Shown here: one piece after another, positions 7,959-15,473 of the stretch | How positions within the stretch are numbered: the first letter of the stretch is position 1 | Layout: the number at the start of each line of letters is the position of its first letter | NCBI GenBank assembly: GCA_934153945.1 | Contig: CAKPFM010000010.1 | Coordinates: 1 to 50,157 of the forward strand | Reading direction: 5' to 3' | DNA length: 50,157 bases | Source: an uncultured Bacilli bacterium | GTDB taxonomy: Bacteria > Bacillota_I > Bacilli_A > RF39 > UBA660 | Notes under the pieces: model-generated | Database searches by the model: none | Told to the model about the DNA's origin: nothing | What the model saw: only the letters and a program-made list of their open reading frames with translations | Made by a program: the position numbers and the translations under genes

Positions 7959-8228
7959 ATGAGTAATGACAAATTTTTAGAACTATGTAAAAAAACAATT
8001 GTTGATTATTTTAATAATAGAGTTGAAATAACTGATAACATGAAAATAACTGAAAATAATGTATTTATTGTTTGGAGTTGTAAAACGCTTCAAAATAATA
8101 AAGCATTAGTAAGCACTAATATAAGCGATGGCATGTATTATGAATTAACTTATAATGGTGATAAAAAAGAATTATATTTAGATGCATATAAAAAATGGGA
8201 AAACAAATGCATTGAAATAAAAGATTAG
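7959..8228 (+). CDS. DUF6275-like phage protein
   Basis: 89 residues with FLELCKKTIVDYFNNR, VFIVWSCKTLQNNKAL and MYYELTYNGDKKELYLDAYKKWEN. This pattern is recognised from memory as a small, widespread Firmicutes phage family (DUF6275) often found before the packaging genes. Function unknown. GAGGTG lies 7 bases before the ATG. It is the last gene before the leader element of the terminase. Confidence 0.65.
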   Translation: MSNDKFLELCKKTIVDYFNNRVEITDNMKITENNVFIVWSCKTLQNNKALVSTNISDGMYYELTYNGDKKELYLDAYKKWENKCIEIKD

Positions 8229-8238
8229 TATAAAATAG

Positions 8239-8280
8239 TGTAGCACTCTCTATGGGAAAATACAAAGAGAGAGTGATTAG
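8239..8280 (+). promoter_or_regulatory. late-gene leader hairpin, copy 1 (terminase)
   Basis: TGTAGCAC at 8239-8246 begins the element. CACTCTCT (8244-8251) pairs perfectly with AGAGAGTG (8268-8275). The loop holds GGGAAAA (8254-8260). The 3' arm ends 5 bases before the terminase ATG, so any ribosome binding site is inside the stem. An AT-rich TATAAA lies just upstream at 8229-8234. See copies at 12984, 16016 and 21198 and the inverted copy at 10106. Confidence 0.7.
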
Positions 8281-10035
8281 ATGATAAAAGTTGGAGATAA
8301 AATCCAAATAAAAAAACAAGAAACAACACTTGAAAGCACTTTTACAGACATATTAAATGTTCTTAAATCATCAAAAATGAAAGAGCATGATAAATTAGAC
8401 TGGTGTAATAGTGCTTTGAGTATTCTTGAAGAAATGTATAAACAAGATGAATTAGGTAGTGTTAAAGTAGCAAAGACTAAACTAATTCCAATATTACATA
8501 AATTAATTGAAGGGAGCAAAATTGAAAATATGGCTCTCTTTTTTGATTATTATAAAAGAGCCTATTGTTTTTGTGCAAGAAGAGATTTTGAATGCTTTGT
8601 TGATTATATTGAATGGAATATGCCACGAAAGGTATTAGCAAATCGTAGAAATGTATTAAAGCCATATGTAGATGCCTTAAATAGAATAGCATTTGATGAA
8701 AGATTGCAATATCTAGTAGTATCTTATCCACCATCAATGGGTAAATCTTATTTAGCAACATTATTTACTGCTTGGGGCTATGGTATAAGTATTAATAATT
8801 CTGTAATAAGAATGTCTTATTCTGATGAATTGGTTTTAGGTTTTAGTAGAACTGTTAAGGGAATAATATCTAGCCCTGAGTTTGCTGAAATATTTCCTTT
8901 GTTCAAATTATATAATGGAAAGCCATTTGAGGTAGAAAGAGAATCAGACTGGAAGATAAAAAATGCTAATGTTCCTAAATCAAATCATATAGCAAGAACT
9001 CGTAACGGTTCAACTACTGGAGAAAGAGCTTCATTTGCAATTATATTTGATGATATGACAAAGGGAGCAGAAGAAGCAAATAGTGAAAGTGTTCATAGAG
9101 GAATATATGATAAGTGGAATACTGAATGGTGGAATAGACGTGATGGTGTAAGATGTAAATTTATATTTGTTGGTACTCAGTGGACACCGGAAGACATTTT
9201 AAATAGAATAATTGAAGATAGAAATAAAATATCGACATTACAACCAACTGACAATCCTTATGTTATGGAAAGTGAAGATAAATCAACGATAGTTATTCGT
9301 GTACCAATGCTTGATGAAAATCATAAAACAACTTGTAGTGAAGTGTATCCACAACAAATAGCAGAACAAATTGAACAAAATACAGATCCATTTTTATTTA
9401 GTTGCGTATATCAACAAAATCCTATTGCACCTACAGGAAGAGAATTTGCATGGGAATGTATTAGAACATATACAAATGAAGAATTATTAAATGTTCATTT
9501 AACACCAAATTCAATGGCAACATTAGATACGGCTCGTAAAGGAAAAGACAATGTATCTATGCCGATATTTAAGAATGACAATAATGGTAATCATTATTTA
9601 ATTGATGCAATTTATAAACAAAAACCAATGGATGATTTATATGATGAAATAATTGAAAAAATAATTGAACATAGAATTACAACATTAGTAATTGAAAATA
9701 ACATTGATACTTCATTAAAAAGACTATTAGAAGATAGATTACATGCTAGAGGTATATATTGGTGTACTATTATTGAAAAATATAACACTGTTAAAAAAGA
9801 AGAAAGAATAAAGAATAATCGTGGTATTGTTCAAAAACAAATTGTATTTCCTGATAAATCAATTGTTAGACCAAATACTGATATTGGCAGAATGATGGAT
9901 AATATAACTAAATATTCTTTTGATAAACCAAATGTGCATGATGATGGTATTGATTCCGTATGTATGTATGCAAGTGAAATTATTTTTGGTAAAGGAACTT
10001 TATCTAAACCGGTTGCTATAAGACGACCTTTTTGA
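8281..10035 (+). CDS. terL: phage terminase large subunit
   Basis: 584 residues; the packaging motor ATPase and nuclease. Walker A is SYPPSMGKS at 148-156 and Walker B FAIIFDD at 252-258; a coupling-motif-like FVGTQW follows. The C-terminal half begins ATLDTARKGKDN (around 418), consistent with the first acidic residue of the RNase H-like nuclease. The first 80 residues precede the usual start of the ATPase domain and are helical, perhaps a fused small-subunit-like or linker region; no separate small terminase gene is recognised upstream. Preceded by leader hairpin copy 1 and followed by a terminator-like hairpin. Confidence 0.9.
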   Translation: MIKVGDKIQIKKQETTLESTFTDILNVLKSSKMKEHDKLDWCNSALSILEEMYKQDELGSVKVAKTKLIPILHKLIEGSKIENMALFFDYYKRAYCFCARRDFECFVDYIEWNMPRKVLANRRNVLKPYVDALNRIAFDERLQYLVVSYPPSMGKSYLATLFTAWGYGISINNSVIRMSYSDELVLGFSRTVKGIISSPEFAEIFPLFKLYNGKPFEVERESDWKIKNANVPKSNHIARTRNGSTTGERASFAIIFDDMTKGAEEANSESVHRGIYDKWNTEWWNRRDGVRCKFIFVGTQWTPEDILNRIIEDRNKISTLQPTDNPYVMESEDKSTIVIRVPMLDENHKTTCSEVYPQQIAEQIEQNTDPFLFSCVYQQNPIAPTGREFAWECIRTYTNEELLNVHLTPNSMATLDTARKGKDNVSMPIFKNDNNGNHYLIDAIYKQKPMDDLYDEIIEKIIEHRITTLVIENNIDTSLKRLLEDRLHARGIYWCTIIEKYNTVKKEERIKNNRGIVQKQIVFPDKSIVRPNTDIGRMMDNITKYSFDKPNVHDDGIDSVCMYASEIIFGKGTLSKPVAIRRPF

Positions 10036-10040
10036 CAAAT

Positions 10041-10066
10041 AAGTCCAATTTATGTTGGACTTTTAT
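10041..10066 (+). terminator. terminator-like hairpin after terminase
   Basis: AAGTCCAA (10041-10048) pairs perfectly with TTGGACTT (10055-10062) around a 6-base loop, followed by a short T-rich stretch. It lies 6 bases after the terminase stop. The T tract is weak, so it may only attenuate transcription into the portal region. Confidence 0.55.
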
Positions 10067-10105
10067 ACTTCATAACTAACAATTTTTTTATTAATAATGT
10101 ATAAA

Positions 10106-10153
10106 TGTAGCGAACGGTCTAGTTTTTCCCTTCATTGACCGTTTAGTGCTACA
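10106..10153 (-). promoter_or_regulatory. inverted copy of the late-gene leader element; on + strand a hairpin RNA complementary to the others
   Basis: Read on the minus strand it starts TGTAGCAC (10153-10146), then AACGGTC pairing with GACCGTT around a loop containing AGGGAAA, and closes with GCTACA. This is the same order of constant blocks as the sense copies. Read on the + strand, stems TGTAGC/GCTACA and AACGGTC/GACCGTT present a loop TTTCCCT (10125-10131) and a 3' end AGTGCTACA, both exact complements of the constant blocks in the other copies. Located between terminase and portal; no minus-strand gene follows it. Confidence 0.6.
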
Positions 10154-10204
10154 CGGGAGCATAACCGTAAGAATTTATTTTTTATTGTTGTGTTCCCTTA
10201 TTTT

Positions 10205-10227
10205 ATATTTTGGGAATACCAAAGTAT
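10205..10227 (+). promoter_or_regulatory. hairpin upstream of the portal start, possible diverged leader element
   Basis: ATATTTTGG (10205-10213) pairs with CCAAAGTAT (10219-10227), one G-T pair, around a 5-base loop. The string TGGGAATACCAAAG resembles the loop region TGGGAAAATACAAAG of leader copy 1. It ends 7 bases before the GGTG of the portal gene. No TGTAGCAC is present, so relationship to the other elements is uncertain. Confidence 0.4.
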
Positions 10228-10243
10228 GAAAGATGGTGAATTA

Positions 10244-11815
10244 ATGGAAAACGAAGAAGTAAAAACAACTGAAACACCAGTTGATGATAATACAAATGCA
10301 CAAATACCTACCGATAAACCAGTAATGCCGGTTCAAGATGAAGTAAGACTATTTGGTAGACATATTATTTATGCAGATTATGAACCAGAAGAAATGAACG
10401 AACAAACAATTACACAAATATTAAATGACGTATTTAGTGTTCATTTACAAAATTCAAGGGAAATTAATTATTTAGAAAACTATTATAAAGGTTTTCAACC
10501 AATTTTAGATAAAGTTAAAGAAGTAAGACCAACTATAAATAACAAAGTAGTAGAAAATAATGCTTATTTTATGGTTGAATTTAAAAAGTCATTTGTTTTT
10601 GGTAAACCAATACAGTATGTACAACGTGGTGATGTTGCTAATGAAGAAGTAGGAGCTTTAAATAGTTATATGTTAGCAGAAGATAAATATCCAAAAGATA
10701 CTGAATTAGCAGAAGACCTATATATATCAGGAATAGGGCACAGATTAGTTCTTCCAGATATAAATGAAGATAGCCCTTTTATGATAGAAAATCTTGATAG
10801 TAAAACAACATTTTGTGTTTATTCTAGTAGATTACCTCATAAGAAACTATTTGGTTGTACTTATACGAGAGGTGTTAAGGATTACACGATAAAAGGTAGT
10901 GTATATACGAAAAATGCTTATTATGAAATGATTAGTCCAAGCGTTGCATCAGCATTTGAGGTTAAACTTATAAAACCTACTATATTAAATGAAATTCCTA
11001 TATTTGAATATTACTTAAATAAATCAAGAATAGGAATTATCGAAATAGTTATGGATATATTAAATAACTTAAATAGAATTACATCTGATGAAATGGACGG
11101 ATTAGAGCAATTTATACAAAGCTTGCTTGTATTTGTTAACCAAGACATTGATAGAGAGGATTATGAAGGATTACTTGATTTAGGAGCAATTAAAATCGCA
11201 ACTTCAGACCCAAGTAGACCAGCAGATTTAAAATTAATATCAAATGAAATAAAACATGACAATACAAAAGTATTACATGATAGATTATTCAATACTGCTT
11301 TAAATATTGTAGGTATTCCTAAAAATAGTGATAAAGCAAGTGGTGGAGATACTGGACAAGCTAGGTATTTAGGTGAAGGTTGGACAATGGCTGACGCAAG
11401 GGCAGATGGCGATGAAATGGAATTTAAAAGATGCTCTAAACCAGAACTTAAATTAATTTTAAGAATATGTAGACTTGCTCCAAATAGTCAAATTAAAACA
11501 TTAACATTAAAAGATATAGACCAAAAATTTACAAGAAATAAATCAGACAATTTCTTAGTTAAATCACAAGGTATGATGAATCAAATTCAAAGTGGTATAT
11601 CACCAGATGTTGCTATGACAACAAGTGGATTATATAGTGATCCAAATGAAACATTTAATAAATCAATGGAATTCTATGGTGGTATAGAAAATTGGATTAA
11701 ATTATTTGTTGGACAAGCAAACAAACAAATAAAACAAAATAACGAGAATAGCGATGGAAGTCTTAATAAGACGACATCTGCCTCAAAGGATGAGTCTGGA
11801 GAGGTTAATAAATAG
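10244..11815 (+). CDS. phage portal protein (SPP1 gp6-like)
   Basis: 523 residues. Forms the dodecameric ring at the capsid vertex through which DNA is packaged. The segment INYLENYYKGFQPILDK, then VVENNAYFMVEFKKSFVFGKPIQY, is typical of SPP1-type portals. The ATG at 10244 is chosen because GATGGTG lies 5 bases upstream; an upstream GTG at 10190 would read through the leader hairpin. The acidic Asn-rich C-terminus is usual. The stop codon lies within the 5' arm of a structured RNA region (11813 onward). Confidence 0.9.
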   Translation: MENEEVKTTETPVDDNTNAQIPTDKPVMPVQDEVRLFGRHIIYADYEPEEMNEQTITQILNDVFSVHLQNSREINYLENYYKGFQPILDKVKEVRPTINNKVVENNAYFMVEFKKSFVFGKPIQYVQRGDVANEEVGALNSYMLAEDKYPKDTELAEDLYISGIGHRLVLPDINEDSPFMIENLDSKTTFCVYSSRLPHKKLFGCTYTRGVKDYTIKGSVYTKNAYYEMISPSVASAFEVKLIKPTILNEIPIFEYYLNKSRIGIIEIVMDILNNLNRITSDEMDGLEQFIQSLLVFVNQDIDREDYEGLLDLGAIKIATSDPSRPADLKLISNEIKHDNTKVLHDRLFNTALNIVGIPKNSDKASGGDTGQARYLGEGWTMADARADGDEMEFKRCSKPELKLILRICRLAPNSQIKTLTLKDIDQKFTRNKSDNFLVKSQGMMNQIQSGISPDVAMTTSGLYSDPNETFNKSMEFYGGIENWIKLFVGQANKQIKQNNENSDGSLNKTTSASKDESGEVNK

Positions 11816-11909
11816 TTAGAGGTTGGAAAATCAGCGACCAATACGGACAAAAGTCTTAAGTGTAGGAAATATTTCTGATGTGATGTGTGAGTGCTGACAC
11901 ACCTAACTA
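11813..11909 (+). ncRNA. structured non-coding region after the portal gene
   Basis: TAGTTAG (11813-11819) pairs with CTAACTA (11903-11909), closing a domain with an inner stem TCAGC (11831-11835)/GCTGA (11893-11897) and small internal hairpins such as GAAAT/ATTTC (11866-11875). The closing stem contains the portal stop codon. No reading frame of note crosses it. It could be a processing or regulatory RNA; no known family recognised. Confidence 0.4.
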
Positions 11910-11973
11910 AAAAAAAATAAATTAGCATAGCATTGTGAAGAAAAATCGATGGACATATTAGTCTATGTATAGG

Positions 11974-12062
11974 CATTATAAGAAACTTTGAAGGAAGTAC
12001 AACTTCTATAAAGCCTTATAAGTAAGTCCAAGCCAAAGAAACTTTAGAAGCCTTTGGAATTT
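11974..12062 (+). other. hairpin-rich non-coding leader to the phage tRNAs
   Basis: Between the structured domain and the first tRNA are nested inverted repeats: TTATAAG/CTTATAA flanking a GAAGT-ACTTC hairpin, and CCAAAG (12033-12038)/CTTTGG (12052-12057) followed by AATTTT. Two near-direct repeats AGAAACTTT lie inside. The last hairpin resembles a weak terminator placed just before the tRNAs. No gene is seen from 11816 to 12342 other than the two tRNAs. Confidence 0.4.
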
Positions 12063-12063
12063 T

Positions 12064-12139
12064 GCCGAAATAGCTCAATTGGTAGAGCAACTGTTTTGTA
12101 AGCAGTAGGTTGTGAGTTCAAGTCTTACTTTCGGCACCA
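12064..12139 (+). tRNA. phage tRNA-Thr (UGU)
   Basis: 76 bases including an encoded CCA. Acceptor GCCGAAA/TTTCGGC, D stem GCTC/GAGC, anticodon stem ACTGT/GCAGT with loop TTTGTAA (anticodon TGT), T loop TTCAAGT. All stems pair, so it should be functional. It reads ACA, a codon that appears very often in the phage late genes. Confidence 0.92.
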
Positions 12140-12142
12140 TAT

Positions 12143-12219
12143 TGGGAAGTAATTCAATTTGGTAGAAGCCTTGATTTGGATTCAAGAGGTTGCAGGTTCG
12201 AATCCTGTCTTCCCAACCA
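12143..12219 (+). tRNA. phage tRNA-Pro (UGG)
   Basis: 77 bases with encoded CCA, only 3 bases after the tRNA-Thr. Acceptor TGGGAAG/CTTCCCA, anticodon stem CTTGA/TCAAG with loop TTTGGAT (anticodon TGG), T stem GCAGG/CCTGT. The D stem ATTC/GAAG has a mismatch at its first pair, and position 1 is T rather than the usual C of bacterial tRNA-Pro. Reads CCA, the main Pro codon of the phage. Confidence 0.88.
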
Positions 12220-12259
12220 TTTAGTATACGAACTGATTTATCAGTTTATATAAATTTGC

Positions 12260-12329
12260 TTATTGTAGAGAGCATAAATCTACAACACTCCATTGATGAG
12301 ACGAGACATCCATAAAAACGTAAGAGTGG
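12260..12329 (+). promoter_or_regulatory. hairpin leader of the scaffold gene
   Basis: TTGTAGA/TCTACAA (12260-12282 region) forms a 7-bp hairpin, then CACTC pairs with GAGTG and is followed by GGAAAGG, the likely ribosome binding site. An inner GATG/CATC can pair. It shares TGTAG, CACT and GGGAAA words with the late leader element, but in a different arrangement, so it is at best a distant relative. Confidence 0.35.
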
Positions 12330-12342
12330 GAAAGGTATAGAA

Positions 12343-12981
12343 ATGAAAGAAGAAATCGAGAAAGTATTAAGTGATGAAACACTTACAACTAATGAAGAAA
12401 GAGTTGATGCTATTGCGAAGGGTTTAGCAACATTAATGATTCCAAAAGATAAATATAATGATTTAAATGCTAAATATAGAACGGTAGAAAGTAACTATAC
12501 TACATTATCAAATGAATATGATGATTTCAAAAAATCAAAAATGACTGACGATGAAAAAAGAGAAGCAGAGTTAAAACAATTAGAAGTAGATAAGAAAGCA
12601 AATGCACTTAAAACAAGTGAATTAGCAGTAAAAGGTTTATTCTTAGATAATGGAATTAAAATTACTGATGAAGATACTGAATTAAAAGAAACTTTACAAA
12701 ATATCATAAGTGAAGATTGTGATAAATCAGTAAAATTAGCAAATAATTTTATTACATTATTAAATAAAACAAAAGAACAAACAAAAAACGAAACTACTAC
12801 TGAATTGTTAAATGGTACACCAAAACCAGTAGGTGGTACTCAAAGTGCTAATCCTGTTGATAAGGTTGCAGAGTTACAAAAAGAACTTGAACAAGCAATA
12901 AAGGATAAGGACTTTTTGAAGCAAACTGAATTAACTACTCAAATTTTCAAAGCAGAACAAGAAAAAAAACTAAATAAGTAA
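12343..12981 (+). CDS. capsid assembly scaffolding protein
   Basis: 212 residues, highly charged and helical. Residues 35-90 form a coiled coil (KYNDLNAKYRTVESNYTTLS, then DDEKREAELKQLE), followed by a small middle region and a helical, Lys-rich C-terminus. Gene order between portal and major capsid, size and composition fit a phage scaffold (DUF4355-like). It would guide procapsid assembly and leave the shell. AAAGG lies 7 bases before the ATG. Confidence 0.75.
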   Translation: MKEEIEKVLSDETLTTNEERVDAIAKGLATLMIPKDKYNDLNAKYRTVESNYTTLSNEYDDFKKSKMTDDEKREAELKQLEVDKKANALKTSELAVKGLFLDNGIKITDEDTELKETLQNIISEDCDKSVKLANNFITLLNKTKEQTKNETTTELLNGTPKPVGGTQSANPVDKVAELQKELEQAIKDKDFLKQTELTTQIFKAEQEKKLNK

Positions 12982-12983
12982 AG

Positions 12984-13035
12984 TGTGGCACTCGTTTAGA
13001 AAAAGGGATAGAAATTTTAAACGAGGTGAAGAAAA
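12984..13035 (+). promoter_or_regulatory. late-gene leader hairpin, copy 2 (major capsid)
   Basis: TGTGGCAC at 12984-12991 (one change from TGTAGCAC). CTCGTTTA (12991-12998) pairs perfectly with TAAACGAG (13018-13025), and the flanking CA pairs with TG across one bulged G. The loop contains AGGGATAG. The 3' arm includes GAGGTG (13024-13029 region), the ribosome binding site of the capsid gene, which would be hidden when folded. Confidence 0.7.
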
Positions 13036-14091
13036 ATGACAGGTGCTGAAACAGTACAAAGCTTTAGTTGTCCTAACTATTCAGGATTATTATACAATAA
13101 AGCAAATACAAAAACTCCATTTTTAAATATGATAAGTGGAAGAGTTAAATATACAAATTCAGTAGAATTCGTATGTGGACAATATTATACAAGTGAAGAA
13201 GGAGCAATACCAGAAATTAGTGAAACAGCTTCATTAACAGCTCCAACTGCAACATTTGTAACAAGAAGCCCAATGAGTAATGTTACTCAAATATTTATGG
13301 AATCAGTTGCTATTTCATACGCTAAACAATCAAATATGGCAACATTAAGTGGTGTTAACTTAGCAGGTCAACAAGCTAATCCACAAGATGAATTATCTTT
13401 CCAAGTTGCAAGAAAGATGGAAAAAATCAAGAGAAGTATTGAAAAAACATTTATTCAAGGAACTTATAATAAAGCAACAACTGACGCAACAATTAATAAA
13501 ACAAGAGGTATGGTAGCTGCAATTACTACTAACGTAATTAGTGCTGAAAGTGGAAAAGGCGATAGTAAAGTTAATGCTCCATTAGATATGTGGTTAGTTA
13601 ATGATTTAGTTCAAAAAATCAATGACAATGGCGGAGATATTTCTAATATTGTATTATTAATGAATTCAGTTAACTTATTACAATTACATGGTGATGCTAT
13701 AGAAATGAAAATGCCAATTGGAGAAGCTTATATGAGTGCTTATGGAATTCAAATAAGAGATTTAATATTACCAGTTGGTACAACAGTTCATTTAGCAATA
13801 GGTGAATTTATCCCAGCAGGAACAGTATTAGCAATTAATCCATCAGTAATAGGACCAGTTGAACAACCAGTTCCAAGTAAAGGTAACTTCTTCTTAGAAG
13901 AATTAGCAAAAACAGGAGCAGGAACTAAATATCAAATCTTTGGTCAAATTGGATTAGATCACGGTCCAGAATGGTTCCACGGAAAAATTACTGGATTAAA
14001 TACAGCATTTACTAAACCATCTAAGGAAGTAAACGTTAATGTAACTAATTCAACAACAAACCCAGTTAACACAAAAGCAGTTACTGCTTAA
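13036..14091 (+). CDS. major capsid protein (SU10/DUF5309-like)
   Basis: 351 residues. The N-terminal segment (FLNMISGRVKYTNSVEFVCG), the central KMEKIKRSIEKTFIQGTYNKA and the C-terminal FLEELAKTGAGTKYQIFGQIGLDHGPEWFHGKI match the SU10-type major capsid family (DUF5309), a HK97-fold shell protein. It lies between scaffold and connector as expected. The C-terminus ends in an Asn/Thr-rich tail of about 25 residues that may be exposed. Preceded by leader hairpin copy 2. Confidence 0.88.
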   Translation: MTGAETVQSFSCPNYSGLLYNKANTKTPFLNMISGRVKYTNSVEFVCGQYYTSEEGAIPEISETASLTAPTATFVTRSPMSNVTQIFMESVAISYAKQSNMATLSGVNLAGQQANPQDELSFQVARKMEKIKRSIEKTFIQGTYNKATTDATINKTRGMVAAITTNVISAESGKGDSKVNAPLDMWLVNDLVQKINDNGGDISNIVLLMNSVNLLQLHGDAIEMKMPIGEAYMSAYGIQIRDLILPVGTTVHLAIGEFIPAGTVLAINPSVIGPVEQPVPSKGNFFLEELAKTGAGTKYQIFGQIGLDHGPEWFHGKITGLNTAFTKPSKEVNVNVTNSTTNPVNTKAVTA

Positions 14092-14121
14092 TATAACTTT
14101 TTTAAGTAAGGAAGTGTATTT

Positions 14122-14463
14122 ATGAGTCAAGAAGAACAATTAAAGAAAATGCGACTAGAAATCTTAGGTGATGTAACCGATAACACAGAAGATGAAGTGT
14201 TTAAATTAAAACTAGATGACGCAGAAATTGTGGCTCTAAATACACTTTATCCTTATGATTTAACAAAAACAACAATAGATGTTGAAAACAACAAACGATT
14301 AGCAAATTGGCAAACAAGATGTGCTATTGAGCTATATAACAAAATGGATTCTACTAATGTTCAATCTTATAGTGAAAATGGTTTCTCAGTTACATATTTA
14401 ACTGGTTTAATATCATCTGAACTATTGAATGAATTAGTACCAAAGGCAGGTATTCCTAAATGA
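14122..14463 (+). CDS. head-tail connector protein
   Basis: 113 residues, helical, starting SQEEQLKKMRLEILGD and with NWQTRCAIELYNKM. Position directly after the capsid gene and size fit the connector/adaptor that binds the portal ring (gp6/gp15-like). AAGGAAG precedes the ATG. The stop overlaps the next ATG by 4 bases. Confidence 0.7.
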   Translation: MSQEEQLKKMRLEILGDVTDNTEDEVFKLKLDDAEIVALNTLYPYDLTKTTIDVENNKRLANWQTRCAIELYNKMDSTNVQSYSENGFSVTYLTGLISSELLNELVPKAGIPK

Positions 14464-14840
14464 TAAGTGTGAAAGCTAATCCTAAAAATTGGGTTAAAGA
14501 TGTTTATATAGCAAGTAAAATAGGCACACAATTAGATATTGATGGTAATGAAATTAATGTATATGATAAACCAAATAGCAAATCATATAAATTTAATTAC
14601 CAACCAGTCAATACTGATGCTGATATTGCAGAGTTTGGAGAAAAAGCAAGTATTATGAAAAAAGCAGTTATTCCCATATCATATCAAGGTCAATTTAAAG
14701 AATTTGATGTGGCTTATCTTGATGGTGCAACACCAGAAGGAGAAGAAAATCATGGAGATAATGCTAACTATAGATTATTACCACCAAGAGATGGTAATTC
14801 AGTTATAATTATATATTTTGAAAAACTTACAGGAAAGTAG
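14460..14840 (+). CDS. head closure (stopper) protein
   Basis: 126 residues, beta-rich, with a C-terminal segment GNSVIIIYFEKLTGK. Its place as second gene after the capsid, between connector and tail completion, is that of the head-closure protein in SPP1- and HK97-type phages. Assignment is mostly from order and size. Coupled to the previous gene. Confidence 0.6.
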   Translation: MISVKANPKNWVKDVYIASKIGTQLDIDGNEINVYDKPNSKSYKFNYQPVNTDADIAEFGEKASIMKKAVIPISYQGQFKEFDVAYLDGATPEGEENHGDNANYRLLPPRDGNSVIIIYFEKLTGK

Positions 14841-14848
14841 GTGTAATT

Positions 14849-15031
14849 ATGTACAAATTTACAAATGGAATAGTAGTTTTTGATGAAAAAACAAGAGATG
14901 ACTTTATTAAAGCAGGTTATAGACTTATTGAAAAAGAAAAAATAAAAGAGGTCAAATTAGAAGATGAAAACACTTCTAACGATGGAACTATCGAAGAAAA
15001 GCCTAGAGGAAGCAAAAAAGTTTCTAAATAA
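14849..15031 (+). CDS. small head-tail region protein of unknown function
   Basis: 60 residues: a compact N-terminal half (YKFTNGIVVFDEKTRDDFIKAGYRLIE) and a charged disordered tail. GTAGGTG lies 7 bases before the ATG. Small proteins of this form occur at the same place in related phages; function unknown. The 3' third overlaps the next gene by 68 bases in another frame. Confidence 0.55.
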   Translation: MYKFTNGIVVFDEKTRDDFIKAGYRLIEKEKIKEVKLEDENTSNDGTIEEKPRGSKKVSK

Positions 15032-15473
15032 ATATCAAGAAGCCTATTCAAAAGGCATTGATAATGCCGTTAAATATGCCACAGAAATGATGTATAACAA
15101 AGTATTAGAGTATTGCTATGCGAATGGTATTTCTAATCATACAAGCCAAATACAGTGGCAATATGACGATAATACAAAGACTGGTAGAGTATGGACTAAT
15201 GATATGGTAATTATCTTTAACGAAATGGGTACAGGTATTGTAGGCTCTAATAATCCACATCCTAATCCAGATGGCCCATTTAAGTCATGGAAATATGATG
15301 TTAATGAGCATGGTGAAAAAGGCTGGAAGTATCCTAAGAAAGATGGCACTTATGGTTGGACTAGAGGTTTACCAAGTAGGCATATGTTCTATAGTGCATT
15401 TCAAGATATTAAAAATGAAATAGGAAACATAGTTGACATTGAAATAAGAAAGACAGTAGGTGATTTATATTGA
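14964..15473 (+). CDS. tail completion protein (HK97 gp10-like)
   Basis: 169 residues. Contains a helical N-terminus and the segment NEMGTGIVGSNNPHP... YGWTRGLPSRHMFYSAF, matching gp10/minor capsid type proteins that join head and tail (the pattern ExGTG... G..A/SRxMFxxA). It overlaps the previous gene by 68 bases; the start at 14964 has only a weak AGAAG site, and ATG 14982 is an alternative. Confidence 0.7.
   Translation: MKTLLTMELSKKSLEEAKKFLNKYQEAYSKGIDNAVKYATEMMYNKVLEYCYANGISNHTSQIQWQYDDNTKTGRVWTNDMVIIFNEMGTGIVGSNNPHPNPDGPFKSWKYDVNEHGEKGWKYPKKDGTYGWTRGLPSRHMFYSAFQDIKNEIGNIVDIEIRKTVGDLY

Noticed and set aside
12283..12330. Hammerhead-ribozyme-like TGATGAG motif upstream of the scaffold gene
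   Set aside because: The second core block should be CGAAAC, but the sequence reads ACGAGAC, and the required stem III/GTC cleavage site is not seen.
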